A stretch of 64,000 nt of DNA from Sulfuriferula plumbiphila (GCF_009938015.1 NZ_AP021884.1:186001-250000), one strand, 5' to 3'; counted from the stretch's first letter, positions 1-7,701 are shown. Notes: generated by a model from the letters alone, not told the origin. Translations and numbers: made by a program.

Positions 1-902
1 ATGAAAAAGTGCCTTATGTGATGTCCGGAGGACAGTCGTTTTTCGAGAAGGCCGAGATCAAGGACATCATCGCCTACATGCGGCTGCTGGCCAACAGCGA
101 CGACGACCCGGCCTTCATCCGCGCGGTGACCACGCCCAGGCGCGGGGTGGGTGCGGCGACGCTGGAGAAGCTCGGCGAATATGCCGGCCAGCGCCATGTC
201 AGCCTGTTCGAAGCGGCCTTCGAGGCAGGCTTCCAGAGCCAGCTACCGGCACGCCAGCTGGAGCCGTTGATCGAGTTCTGCAATTTCATCAACGCGCTGG
301 AATTTCGCGTGCGCAAGACGCCCGCCGCCGAGATCATGGCCGACCTGCTGAAGGCGATAGCTTACGAAACCTATCTGTTCGACAGCGAGGAAACCCGCAG
401 TGCGCAGAACAAATGGAACAACGTGCAGGAGTTCGTCGGCTGGCTCGGCAAGAAGGGCGAGGAGGACGGCAAGGACGTGATCGCGCTGACCCAGACCATC
501 GCCCTCATCACGCTGCTGGAAAACCGCGACGACGCCGAGATCGATGCGGTGCGCATGTCCACCATCCACGCCGCTAAGGGACTGGAATTCGGGCACGTAT
601 TCCTGGTCGGCGCCGAAGAAGACATCCTGCCGCACCGCGAAGCGGTCGAGAACGGCACGCTGGAGGAAGAACGGCGCCTGATGTATGTCGCCATCACCCG
701 CGCCGAACGCTCGCTGACCATCAGTTTTTGCAAGAAGCGCAAACGCGCCGGGGAGTTTCAGCTCTGCGAGCCGTCGCGCTTCATCAGCGAGATTTCCCAG
801 GAAGATGTGCGCAAGACCGGGCAAGACGCCGACCCGGCGGAGCAGCGCCAGCAGGGTAACGCGCGCCTGGCGCAGCTCAAGGCGATGCTGGCGGGGAAGT
901 AG
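1..902 (+). CDS. rep: ATP-dependent DNA helicase Rep/UvrD family, C-terminal part
   Basis: The gene enters from outside the window; about 300 C-terminal residues remain of a family that is usually near 670. The 3'-5' SF1 helicase motifs of the second RecA-like domain are visible: motif V (STIHAAKGLEF near codons 180-190) and motif VI (EEERRLMYVAITRAER). The start of the visible part (SGGQSFFEKAEIKDIIAYMR) and its tail (PSRFISEI) match Rep better than UvrD or PcrA, so Rep, an accessory replicative helicase, is preferred. The reading frame is open back to base 3, so the annotated part has no true start. It overlaps the convergent Sel1 gene by 26 bp. Confidence 0.88.
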   Translation, partial: EKVPYVMSGGQSFFEKAEIKDIIAYMRLLANSDDDPAFIRAVTTPRRGVGAATLEKLGEYAGQRHVSLFEAAFEAGFQSQLPARQLEPLIEFCNFINALEFRVRKTPAAEIMADLLKAIAYETYLFDSEETRSAQNKWNNVQEFVGWLGKKGEEDGKDVIALTQTIALITLLENRDDAEIDAVRMSTIHAAKGLEFGHVFLVGAEEDILPHREAVENGTLEEERRLMYVAITRAERSLTISFCKKRKRAGEFQLCEPSRFISEISQEDVRKTGQDADPAEQRQQGNARLAQLKAMLAGK

Positions 903-1650
903 TCGCGCGCTTGCCGGCGCCCGCTTTATGATGCATTTGCTCGCTGATATGGCGCGCATCTGTCTGCGCCTGCGCGATCTGCTCCGGCTTCAGCTGTCCC
1001 ACCACGCTTTCACGCGCTCTGACTGCGTCGTCCTTACCCTGCGCGGCAGCCAGATTGAACCACATATAAGCCTTGACCTTGTCCACCGGCGTACCGATGC
1101 CGAAACGATACATCTGGCCCAGCCGGTATTGCGCCTCCGGGTTGCCGCGGCTGGCCGGCATCTCGATCCATTTCAGCGCAGCCTGATAGTCCTGTACCAG
1201 GCCGCGGCCATCAAGCAGTGCGGTGCCATACAGGAACTGTGCTTCGGAATTGCCCTGATGCGCGGCTTTTTCGAACCACTTGGCAGCCTTGGTCACGTCG
1301 ACGATCACGCCCTCGCCATTGGCATACATTTTTCCGAGTCGTAGCTGCGCATCCGCATCGCCCTTGAGTGCCTGTGCCGACAGCCTGGAGAACTGCCGAT
1401 CTGCGACAGTAAGGTTGCTTGCATCGGATGCCGGGGCAGGGTTCAGCCGGACACGCACCAGCCACAACGTTATCCCCAACAGCACGAGCACCAAAAAGAC
1501 GATTTTGAACGGGCTATAAATCCAGAAACGCGCGCGGCATTCGCGACAGCGCAGCGGCGTGTAGATTAGACGCTGCACCAGCGTATCCCCCGCGTGGGCA
1601 GAGGAGCCGCGCAGTTTGGCGCTTCCGCACGCAGGACAGTTCCTGTACAT
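877..1650 (-). CDS. Zinc-ribbon, single-TM protein with Sel1-like repeats
   Basis: The N-terminus carries two CxxC pairs (CPAC and CREC about 30 residues later), forming a predicted zinc ribbon. One transmembrane helix follows (IVFLVLVLLGITLWLV). After it come three to four Sel1/TPR-like repeats of about 36 residues, with the LG.MY..G.GV.....A..W...AA..G...AQ signature. Such proteins usually act as scaffolds at the inner membrane; no enzymatic function is evident. The ATG at 1650 is chosen over an in-frame TTG six codons upstream because it places the zinc ribbon at the extreme N-terminus. Neither start has a clear ribosome binding site. The cytochrome c gene follows on the same strand upstream. 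Confidence 0.75.
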   Translation of the reverse strand: MYRNCPACGSAKLRGSSAHAGDTLVQRLIYTPLRCRECRARFWIYSPFKIVFLVLVLLGITLWLVRVRLNPAPASDASNLTVADRQFSRLSAQALKGDADAQLRLGKMYANGEGVIVDVTKAAKWFEKAAHQGNSEAQFLYGTALLDGRGLVQDYQAALKWIEMPASRGNPEAQYRLGQMYRFGIGTPVDKVKAYMWFNLAAAQGKDDAVRARESVVGQLKPEQIAQAQTDARHISEQMHHKAGAGKRATTSPPASP

Positions 1651-1717
1651 GAGCGCGGCGCCAGACAAGTCAGTCGCCCTTGTAATGCTTAACCATCACG
1701 CGCCAGCCTGGTGGTGA

Positions 1718-2275
1718 TTAGCCAGCCTTTTTGGCCGCTGCCGCCGGTTTGGCGGCCGGGGCGGTACCTGCGGCCGGGGCAGCCGGCGGGGTAAATTTAG
1801 CTCCGGCAGCATCCGCCATATAGGCCACGGCACGGGCGATTTCGATATCGGACAGATCCGGGTTGCCGCCGCGTGGTGGCATCTGGCGGATACCTTGCTC
1901 CGCATGCTTGATCAGGGTGTCGTAGCCTTGTTTGATGCGCGGCCCCCAGTCGGCCTTGTTGCCGAACTTGGGTGCGCCCAGCGCACCAGGGGTATGGCAA
2001 GCGGTACACACTTCGTCAAATACCTGCTTGCCTTCTTTTTCCACGCGCGGCGCGCTGGCGTCGACAATGTTCAGATCGCCAACCGGCTTGATGCGCGCCA
2101 GCGTAGCCTTGTCATTGTATGCAAGCGAATCTTTTTCACCATGACTGCCCTCAATCTTGGCTATCAGACCGAGTATAAGTGCAATGGCAATAATGGGCGC
2201 AAACATCCCCGCCCATAGCGCAACAAAAAATTGTTGCGGCGTTGTTTTGGTCATCTTGGCGTGATCATCGCTCAT
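1718..2275 (-). CDS. Membrane-anchored cytochrome c5 family protein
   Basis: The 185-residue protein has an N-terminal membrane anchor (about residues 17-40) and a linker. A class I c-type haem domain follows, with CTACH at residues 90-94 and a probable axial Met at 132 in the sequence QMPPRGG. The pattern VCTACHTPG...GAPKFG...W..R is typical of cytochrome c5. An Ala/Pro-rich low-complexity tail follows the haem domain. It should act as a periplasm-facing electron carrier attached to the inner membrane. The gene is monocistronic as far as can be seen, with the Sel1 protein gene downstream. Confidence 0.88.
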   Translation of the reverse strand: MSDDHAKMTKTTPQQFFVALWAGMFAPIIAIALILGLIAKIEGSHGEKDSLAYNDKATLARIKPVGDLNIVDASAPRVEKEGKQVFDEVCTACHTPGALGAPKFGNKADWGPRIKQGYDTLIKHAEQGIRQMPPRGGNPDLSDIEIARAVAYMADAAGAKFTPPAAPAAGTAPAAKPAAAAKKAG

Positions 2276-2396
2276 GCTTGCTTCCTTAACTTGGCGGAAA
2301 AAAGTTTAAAACGCGGATTATAGCGGCAAAAGCCGAGTTGGCAAAAGCACCTGATATAGACGCTGGGTGCGAAAATCGCTATTCTTGACAGTTCTC

Positions 2397-2473
2397 GCGC
2401 CCATAGCTCAGATGGATAGAGTATTGGTTTCCGAAGCCAAGGGTCGCAGGTTCGAATCCTGCTGGGCGCACCA
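2397..2473 (+). tRNA. tRNA-Arg (anticodon CCG)
   Basis: A complete cloverleaf is visible. The acceptor stem GCGCCCA pairs with TGGGCGC, the anticodon stem TTGGT pairs with GCCAA around the loop TTCCGAA (anticodon CCG, reading CGG), and the T-arm is GCAGG-TTCGAAT-CCTGC. Discriminator A and an encoded CCA end the gene at 2473. No integrase or attachment-site duplication is seen next to it. Confidence 0.96.
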
Positions 2474-2503
2474 CACCTTGCAATCCCATCCGGCGGAGCT
2501 CAC

Positions 2504-2911
2504 ATGGCAGGACTGGACAAAAACACCCCTCAGCCCACTGAAATCAAGCTGCACCAGAAATCGCGGGTGATGGAAATCGCCTTCGCTGATGGCAGCCGAT
2601 TCCATTTGCCTTATGAATTCCTGCGCGTGTATTCACCCTCCGCCGAAGTGCGCGGCCACGGCCACGGCCAGGAAGTATTGCAGGTGGGCAAGCTGAATGT
2701 AGAAATCACCGGTATCGAGCCGGTCGGCAGTTACGCCGTGCAGCCCATTTTTTCGGACGGCCACGACACCGGAATTTTTTCCTGGGATTACCTTTACGAA
2801 CTGGGTCAAAACCAGGACACGCTGTGGGCGCGCTACCTGCAAAACCTGTCCGCTGCGGGCGCCTCACGCGAGCCCATCCCCGGTTTTGAAGAGCGTCCCA
2901 AGACCAAATAA
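2504..2911 (+). CDS. DUF971 family protein (gamma-butyrobetaine hydroxylase-like N-terminal domain)
   Basis: The 135-residue protein is a stand-alone DUF971 domain: the pattern P..I.L...SR...I.F.DG..F.LP.E.LRV.SPSAEV.GH is followed by GIEPVG.YA..P.FSDGHD.GI.SW.YL..L. Such domains occur alone in proteobacteria, often beside ubiE, or fused to Fe-S carriers and to gamma-butyrobetaine hydroxylase. Here its stop is only 2 bp before the start of the radical SAM gene, suggesting co-transcription. A histidine-rich stretch (GHGHG) sits near residue 52. Its biochemical role is not known to me. Confidence 0.88.
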   Translation: MAGLDKNTPQPTEIKLHQKSRVMEIAFADGSRFHLPYEFLRVYSPSAEVRGHGHGQEVLQVGKLNVEITGIEPVGSYAVQPIFSDGHDTGIFSWDYLYELGQNQDTLWARYLQNLSAAGASREPIPGFEERPKTK

Positions 2912-2913
2912 AC

Positions 2914-4350
2914 ATGAATGACTATTTCGCCGTAGACTGGGGCGAAACCGGCACCGGCAGCGCACCTTTCAAAGTCGTGCTGATCAATCCCTACGAGCTC
3001 GGCCGCCAGTCCTTTAACCTGGCTGCCCCGGCAGCGTTGTTGAAGGCTGCCGGGTGCGAGGTCGCCTGTCTCGACCTGACACTGCAAAAGCTGGAACCCG
3101 GCACCCTGCGCGGCGCAGGACTGGTGGCCATCCACCTCGGCATGCACACCGCCACCCGCATCGCCATCGCCGCGCTGCCGAAAATCCGCGCACTGGCGCC
3201 CAGCGCGCACCTCGCCATGTACGGCCTGTATGCGCCGATGAACGCAGACCTGCTGCGCGGACTGGGCGTACACACCCTGCTCGGCGGCGAGTCCGAGCCG
3301 GCCCTGATGGCGCTGGCTGAACGCCTGCGCGACGGTGATATCAGCGCGCAAAGCACGCCGATGGTGCAGCTCGCCAAAGTGGAATTTTTGCTCCCGGACC
3401 GCAGCGGATTGCCCAAACTTACCCGTTACGCCCACCTCAACCTGCCCGACGGCGGCAAAAAAGTCGTCGGCTTCACCGAGACCACGCGCGGCTGCAAGCA
3501 CCTGTGCCGGCATTGCCCGGTGGTGCCGGTGTATCAGGGCAGGTTCCGCCCGGTGCAGGTGGACGTGGTGCTGGCCGACATCGAACAGCAGGTGGTGGCA
3601 GGCGCGCAACACATATCCTTCGGCGACCCGGATTTTTTCAACGGCCCCACCCACGCCCTGCGCGTGCTGGAAACCATGCACCGGCGTTTTCCCAACCTCA
3701 GTTTCGACGCCACCATCAAGATCCAGCACCTGCTTGACCACGCCGACCTGCTGCCCAGGCTGCGTGACTACGGCTGCCTGTTCATCACCAGCGCGGTGGA
3801 GTCGGTGGACGATGCCGTCCTTGAGTATCTGGACAAAAACCATACCCGCGCCGGCTTCGAACGCGCGCTCGGCCTGTGCCGCACGAACGGCATTTTCCTC
3901 GCGCCCACCTTTGTGCCCTTCAACCCGTGGACGACGCTGACCGGCTACATTGATCTGCTGGGCGAACTGCTGCGCCTGAAACTGGTGCAAGCGGTGCCGC
4001 CGGTACAGCTCGCCATCCGTCTGCTGGTGCCGCAGGGCTCCTATCTGCTGCAGCTTTCCGGCTTTGCCGACAGGCTCGAAGCCTTCGACCCGGCGTTGCT
4101 GGGCTACCCCTGGCGTCACGCCGACCCGCGCGTGGACGCCCTGCAGCAACAGGTCATGAGCACCGCGATGCAGATGGAAAACGCACCGCGCGGCGAGGTG
4201 TTTCGTGCCATCTGGCTGCTCGCCCATCGCGCCGCAGGGCTCCCCGCACCAACGCTGGAACACGCCGACTTCGGCGAGACCATCGCCCACCTGTCCGAGC
4301 CGTGGTACTGCTGCGCCGAACCCACCGACCAGCAATTGCAGTCATTTTGA
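2914..4350 (+). CDS. Radical SAM protein with a CCAEP C-terminal tail (cysteine form of CUAEP-tail radical SAM selenoproteins)
   Basis: The protein is 478 residues. Residues 20-140 resemble a degenerate B12-binding-like Rossmann domain (VVLINPYELG...LGGESEPALMAL). The 4Fe-4S radical SAM motif is at C194-x3-C198-x2-C201 (TRGCKHLCRHC). The C-terminus carries WYCCAEPT, with adjacent cysteines 466-467 about 11 residues from the end, encoded TGC TGC. As I recall, a family of radical SAM proteins ends in CUAEP or CCAEP, with selenocysteine at the second position in some members; this would be a Cys-form member. No UGA or SECIS is needed here. It is followed directly by ATP-grasp and kinase-like genes. 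The substrate is unknown. Confidence 0.85.
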   Translation: MNDYFAVDWGETGTGSAPFKVVLINPYELGRQSFNLAAPAALLKAAGCEVACLDLTLQKLEPGTLRGAGLVAIHLGMHTATRIAIAALPKIRALAPSAHLAMYGLYAPMNADLLRGLGVHTLLGGESEPALMALAERLRDGDISAQSTPMVQLAKVEFLLPDRSGLPKLTRYAHLNLPDGGKKVVGFTETTRGCKHLCRHCPVVPVYQGRFRPVQVDVVLADIEQQVVAGAQHISFGDPDFFNGPTHALRVLETMHRRFPNLSFDATIKIQHLLDHADLLPRLRDYGCLFITSAVESVDDAVLEYLDKNHTRAGFERALGLCRTNGIFLAPTFVPFNPWTTLTGYIDLLGELLRLKLVQAVPPVQLAIRLLVPQGSYLLQLSGFADRLEAFDPALLGYPWRHADPRVDALQQQVMSTAMQMENAPRGEVFRAIWLLAHRAAGLPAPTLEHADFGETIAHLSEPWYCCAEPTDQQLQSF

Positions 4351-4355
4351 AAAAA

Positions 4356-4451
4356 CAGACAGGATTAACAGGATTTCCTGGCAAATGAAAGCACAAGCGC
4401 ATGGTATGGACTGCCCTGTAAATCCTGCAAAAAATCCTGTTCATCCTGTCC
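4356..4451. repeat. Dispersed inverted-repeat element, family 1, copy A (ACAGGATTAACAGGAT)
   Basis: The left arm ACAGGATTAACAGGATTT (4359-4376) and the right arm AATCCTGTTCATCCTGTC (4433-4450) are near-complementary ends of a 96-bp element. Related copies lie at 22850-22947 and 58321-58403. This copy occupies the junction between the radical SAM and ATP-grasp genes, and part of it is apparently translated as the N-terminus of the latter. No transposase is encoded. It is a MITE- or REP-like element of unknown mobilisation. Confidence 0.75.
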
Positions 4452-5713
4452 CTGTTTTGCCCGTACCGCGGGTGCTGTTGTTGCTGCCGGTTGCCAGTTA
4501 CCGCAATCAGGATTTCCTCGACGCCGCGCACCACCTGGGTGTGGAAGTAGTCAGCGGCGCCGACCACTGCCATCAGCTCGCCCCGCAACGCGGACTGAGT
4601 CCCATCCTGTCATTGCATTTCGACCAGCCCGAGGCCGCTGCTACGCAGGTGCTGGCGTCGCTGGGGCGGCGCGTGGATGCGGTACTGGCGGTGGACGATG
4701 CAGGCGTCGAACTGGCCGCCCTGCTGCGCGAAAAACTCGGCCTGCCCGGCAATTCGCCGGAGGCGGTGCGCCCCACCCGCGACAAGCTCGTCTTTCGCCG
4801 GCTGCTGCAGCAAAACGGCCTCAACTGCCCGGCGTTTCACCACCTCGCCAGCGAACCGGAGGCGCGCGCGCGCGCAGCGCAGTTGCGCTATCCGGTGGTG
4901 GTCAAGGCACGCCGGCTGTCCGCCAGCCGCGGCGTGATTCGCGCCGATGACGCCGAGGATTTGTTGCAGCAAGTGCGCCGGGTCAGCCGCATCCAGTCTA
5001 TTGCCGACCGCGACGCCAGCGAACTGGGCCTGATCGTCGAAAGCTTCATCCCCGGCAGCGAACATGCCCTCGAAGGCCTGCTGGAAAACGGCCAGCTGCG
5101 CGTGCTGGCGCTGTTCGACAAGCCCGATCCGCTGGACGGCCCGTATTTCGAAGAAAGCATTTATGTCACGCCGTCGCGGCTGTCCGATGAGCTGCAGACC
5201 GCCATCGCCGACAGCGTGCAACGCGCCTGCGCTGCCGCCGGACTCAGCCACGGCGTCATTCACGCCGAAATGCGCGTGAACGACGCCGGCGTGTGGCTGC
5301 TTGAAATCGCCGCGCGCTCCATCGGCGGCCTGTGCGGGCGCATGTTGCGCCGGCGCCTGGGCATGACATTGGAAGAACTCATCCTGCGCCATGCCTTGGG
5401 GCTGCCGATTACCCAACCCGAACATAGCGACGCCACTGGCGTGATGATGATCCCGGTGCCCGCGCGCGGCATTTACCAAAACGTGAGTGGGCTGGAAGCC
5501 GCACGCGGCGTGCCGCACATCGAAGACATCCGCATTACCGCTGCCCCCGGCCAGCGCATTGCGTCCGCCCCGGAAGGCGCCAGCTACCTCGGCTTCATCT
5601 TCAGCCGCGCTGCCACTTCTGCAGCAGCCGAAGCCGCGCTGCGCACCGCCCATGCCGAACTGGTTTTTGATATCCAGCCCGACGTGGCGCTGACCAAAAG
5701 TCCAACCCGATGA
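4385..5713 (+). CDS. ATP-grasp domain ligase
   Basis: A 442-residue protein in the ATP-grasp carboxylate-amine/thiol ligase superfamily. It has a Rossmann-like N-domain (LLLLPVASYRNQDFLDAA), a central segment RPTRDKLVFRRLLQQNG with PVVVKARRLSASRGV, and the metal/ATP site EMRVNDAGVWLLEIAARSIGG. It should form an amide or related bond from a carboxylate via acyl phosphate. The ATG at 4385 is the first plausible start, but codons up to about 4470 are repeat-derived sequence. A GTG at 4472, immediately before the conserved domain, is an alternative; neither has a strong ribosome binding site. It overlaps the next gene by ATGA. The context suggests action on the product of the radical SAM enzyme. 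Confidence 0.82.
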   Translation: MKAQAHGMDCPVNPAKNPVHPVPVLPVPRVLLLLPVASYRNQDFLDAAHHLGVEVVSGADHCHQLAPQRGLSPILSLHFDQPEAAATQVLASLGRRVDAVLAVDDAGVELAALLREKLGLPGNSPEAVRPTRDKLVFRRLLQQNGLNCPAFHHLASEPEARARAAQLRYPVVVKARRLSASRGVIRADDAEDLLQQVRRVSRIQSIADRDASELGLIVESFIPGSEHALEGLLENGQLRVLALFDKPDPLDGPYFEESIYVTPSRLSDELQTAIADSVQRACAAAGLSHGVIHAEMRVNDAGVWLLEIAARSIGGLCGRMLRRRLGMTLEELILRHALGLPITQPEHSDATGVMMIPVPARGIYQNVSGLEAARGVPHIEDIRITAAPGQRIASAPEGASYLGFIFSRAATSAAAEAALRTAHAELVFDIQPDVALTKSPTR

Positions 5714-6588
5714 GCCTGTGGAAAAGCGTAGCACAAGGCATCCAGGCCGCCACCGGCGCAGCATTCCCTATCCAGCGCACCACTCCGGTCGGCGGCGGCT
5801 GCATCAACGCCGCCTGGTGCATCGAGAGCGGCACAACGCGTTATTTCGTTAAAACCAACAGCGCTGCCAAACTGCCCATGTTCGAGGCGGAAGCAGCCGG
5901 TCTCGCCGCACTCGCCGCCAGCCACACCCTGCGCGTGCCGCATCCCGTCTCCAGCGGCGTGGCGGGCAACGAAGCATTTCTGGTGCTGGAATGGCTGGAT
6001 CTGGACGGCCACGGCAGCGCCGCACAACTCGGACAACAACTCGCCGCGCTGCACCGGACCAGCGCACCGCGCTTCGGCTTCGCGTCCGACAACACCATCG
6101 GTGCCACCCCTCAGCACAATCCCTGGACCGACAACTGGATAGACTTCTGGCGCGACCAGCGCCTGGGATTTCAACTCGAACTGGCCGCGCGCAACGGTTT
6201 CGGCGGCAGCCTGCAAAGCCAAGGCGAGCGCCTGATGGGAAAATTCGCCGGCCTGTTCGACGGCTACCAGCCGCAACCCTCGCTGCTGCACGGCGACCTG
6301 TGGAGCGGCAACTACGGCTATACGCAAGCGGGCGAACCCGTCATCTTCGACCCCGCTGTCTATTATGGTGACCGCGAAGCGGATATCGCCATGACCGAAC
6401 TGTTCGGCGGCTTCCCGGCTGATTTCTACTCAGCTTATCGAGAGGCTTGGCCACTGGATGCAGGTTATTCGGTACGCAAAAATCTCTACAACCTATACCA
6501 CATCCTCAACCACGCCAATCTGTTCGGCGGCAGCTATGCGCGACAGGCGGAGGGGATGATGGAGCGGCTGTTGAGAGAATTAGCTTAG
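5710..6588 (+). CDS. Fructosamine-3-kinase-like phosphotransferase
   Basis: The 292-residue protein belongs to the fructosamine kinase/aminoglycoside phosphotransferase fold. It has a Gly-rich N-lobe loop (TPVGGGCINAAW), a catalytic Lys segment (YFVKTN), the Brenner-type motif LLHGDLWSGNYGY, and a metal-binding Asp in VIFDPAVYYGDREADIAM. Family members phosphorylate ketoamine-modified proteins or small amines. The 4-bp overlap with the ATP-grasp gene indicates translational coupling, so its substrate may be an intermediate or product of this operon rather than glycated protein. It ends the operon; a repeat-rich gap follows. Confidence 0.85.
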   Translation: MSLWKSVAQGIQAATGAAFPIQRTTPVGGGCINAAWCIESGTTRYFVKTNSAAKLPMFEAEAAGLAALAASHTLRVPHPVSSGVAGNEAFLVLEWLDLDGHGSAAQLGQQLAALHRTSAPRFGFASDNTIGATPQHNPWTDNWIDFWRDQRLGFQLELAARNGFGGSLQSQGERLMGKFAGLFDGYQPQPSLLHGDLWSGNYGYTQAGEPVIFDPAVYYGDREADIAMTELFGGFPADFYSAYREAWPLDAGYSVRKNLYNLYHILNHANLFGGSYARQAEGMMERLLRELA

Positions 6589-6619
6589 GCAGCACAGCCC
6601 GGAATCCCCTTCTGCGTCG

Positions 6620-6840
6620 CTTCGTCTGAGCCGGTCGGGCGGGAGGTTCAGGCGAGCACTGTCCGAGCTCCGCAGCAGCTTGCGGGTTGTGCAAGCTGTC
6701 AGGGCGAGTTGCGCAGCCCCCGTCTGACCGGCTCAGACGAAGGCATCCCGAAGGGACGGCGCAGTGGGGTGGCCTTCTTTTGGGTTACCTTTTCTTGGCC
6801 ACACAAGAAAAGGTGACTAGCCGCCGGGCTACCCCCGGCA
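6620..6840. repeat. Long inverted-repeat element with internal hairpin; fills the 6589-7003 gap
   Basis: A perfect 17-bp inverted repeat (CTTCGTCTGAGCCGGTC at 6620-6636, its complement at 6726-6742) encloses about 90 bp. It is followed by a second hairpin, TTACCTTTTCTTG (6785-6797) against CAAGAAAAGGTGA (6804-6816). I recall similar TTTTGGGTTACTTTTCTTTGG...AAAGAAAAGTGAC sequences as repeated intergenic elements in Betaproteobacteria. Open frames across it look like chance. The rest of the gap up to 7003 shows no gene. Confidence 0.6.
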
Positions 6841-7003
6841 AGCTATGCTTAAGCGATACATGTCGAATAGGCGCGCCATCTTTTTTGGAATATCACAACA
6901 CAAGACGCACCCCCTTTTAGCTCATTGGCATGAGTTAATGCAAGACCCTGGCATTACGCATTACGCATTACGTGTCTTTCGTGGATAAATCGGCGTTTTT
7001 AGG

Positions 7004-7142
7004 TTAAACGCTACGCACTGGGCCGGGATATTGCGCGACGAGCGGATCTGCAGTCCAGCAAGGTGATGCCTTCGATCAGCACCTGGCCACCCGGTTGCCC
7101 GGCAGCTCATAGCAGCAAGTGTGTATCCAGTAACAACTTCAG
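7004..7142 (-). pseudogene. Remnant of a VapC-type PIN-domain toxin
   Basis: Directly after the antitoxin stop, the minus strand encodes (M)KLLLDTHLLL, the characteristic N-terminus of PIN-domain toxins, but the first codon is CTG and the Trp expected at residue 12 is a TGA. The sequence then jumps to the typical VapC C-terminus: EGITLLTADPLVAQYPGPVRSV followed by TAA at 7006-7004, with a frame change just before LTADP. Only about 45 of some 125 codons remain, so most of the catalytic core is deleted. The call rests on translating both frames. It cannot make an active RNase. Confidence 0.82.
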
Positions 7143-7384
7143 GCATCGTTACCAAACAGTTGTTCGATTCCCGCGCTGCCCATCCGGTCAAAATCGTCCG
7201 GCACCTCAATTTCACCCGCCATGAAACCGATACGTTGCATCTGCCCGGCTGTCGGGGCATTCAATGCGGTGACCTTGACCAGCGGCTTGCCCGCTTTGGC
7301 AATGATGAACGACTCACCCTTGACGGCTTCTTCGACCAGCCGCGACAAGTGGGTTTTAGCTTCATGAATATTAACGGTGCGCAT
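7139..7384 (-). CDS. Phd/YefM-family antitoxin
   Basis: An 81-residue protein with the canonical Phd/YefM N-terminus MRTVNIHEAKTHLSRLVEEA followed by GE.FIIAKAGKPLVKV. The domain binds DNA at the N-terminus and neutralises a toxin with its C-terminal tail. Its stop codon lies at the start of the VapC-type toxin remnant, so it was the first gene of a toxin-antitoxin pair and is now an orphan. A perfect inverted repeat 14 bp upstream fits autoregulation. The coding sequence itself looks intact. Confidence 0.9.
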   Translation of the reverse strand: MRTVNIHEAKTHLSRLVEEAVKGESFIIAKAGKPLVKVTALNAPTAGQMQRIGFMAGEIEVPDDFDRMGSAGIEQLFGNDA

Positions 7385-7397
7385 GGGGAGTCTCTTG

Positions 7398-7424
7398 TAA
7401 ACCAGGTTCTGTTAGTCTGGTTTA
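7398..7424. promoter_or_regulatory. Probable operator of the Phd-type antitoxin
   Basis: The perfect inverted repeat TAAACCAG-N11-CTGGTTTA (7398-7405 and 7417-7424) lies 14 bp upstream of the antitoxin start. Phd/YefM antitoxins dimerise and repress their own promoter through such palindromes. Binding is inferred. Confidence 0.6.
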
Positions 7425-7449
7425 TGTTTTCACGTATTGCACTGGTGGC

Positions 7450-7701
7450 CTAAGCCGCCGCGTGTAATTCCTCACGCAACACCTTGCGCAGCGTATCCAG
7501 CGTAAGCGGCGCATCACCTGCCTGCATCGATATTTTTAGTGCCTCGTTGATAAGCGTCTGGTAGCCGCGACCTTCGGCTTCGGCGCGCGCGCGAAACGCC
7601 GCCAGCACCTCGTCGTCAATATAAATCGTGATGCGCGTCTTGCCCGCAGGATCAATCATCGCACCACGCTTGGCCTTGGAAAAATCGTATTCAGCTTTCA
7701 T
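7450..7701 (-). CDS. brnA: BrnA family antitoxin
   Basis: An 83-residue protein starting MKAEYDFSKAKRGA, followed by a ribbon-helix-helix segment (KTRITIYIDDEVLAAFRARAEAEGRGYQTLINEAL). This matches BrnA, the antitoxin of the BrnT RNase. The start at 7701 is chosen because the five extra residues available upstream (from 7716) are not family-like and would deepen the overlap with brnT. It overlaps the end of brnT by 11 bp in the usual toxin-first order. BrnA both neutralises BrnT and represses the operon. Confidence 0.9.
   Translation of the reverse strand: MKAEYDFSKAKRGAMIDPAGKTRITIYIDDEVLAAFRARAEAEGRGYQTLINEALKISMQAGDAPLTLDTLRKVLREELHAAA

Noticed and set aside
2397-2473. tRNA-Arg as the attachment site of an integrated element
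   Set aside because: No integrase nearby and no repeat of the tRNA 3' end was found in the window.
4309-4314. A selenocysteine in the radical SAM tail
   Set aside because: Both codons are TGC, not TGA; the protein is the cysteine form and no SECIS is required.
6687-6920. 78-codon open frame across the inverted-repeat element
   Set aside because: It is built from the repeat and hairpin arms, lacks a ribosome binding site and has no plausible protein features.
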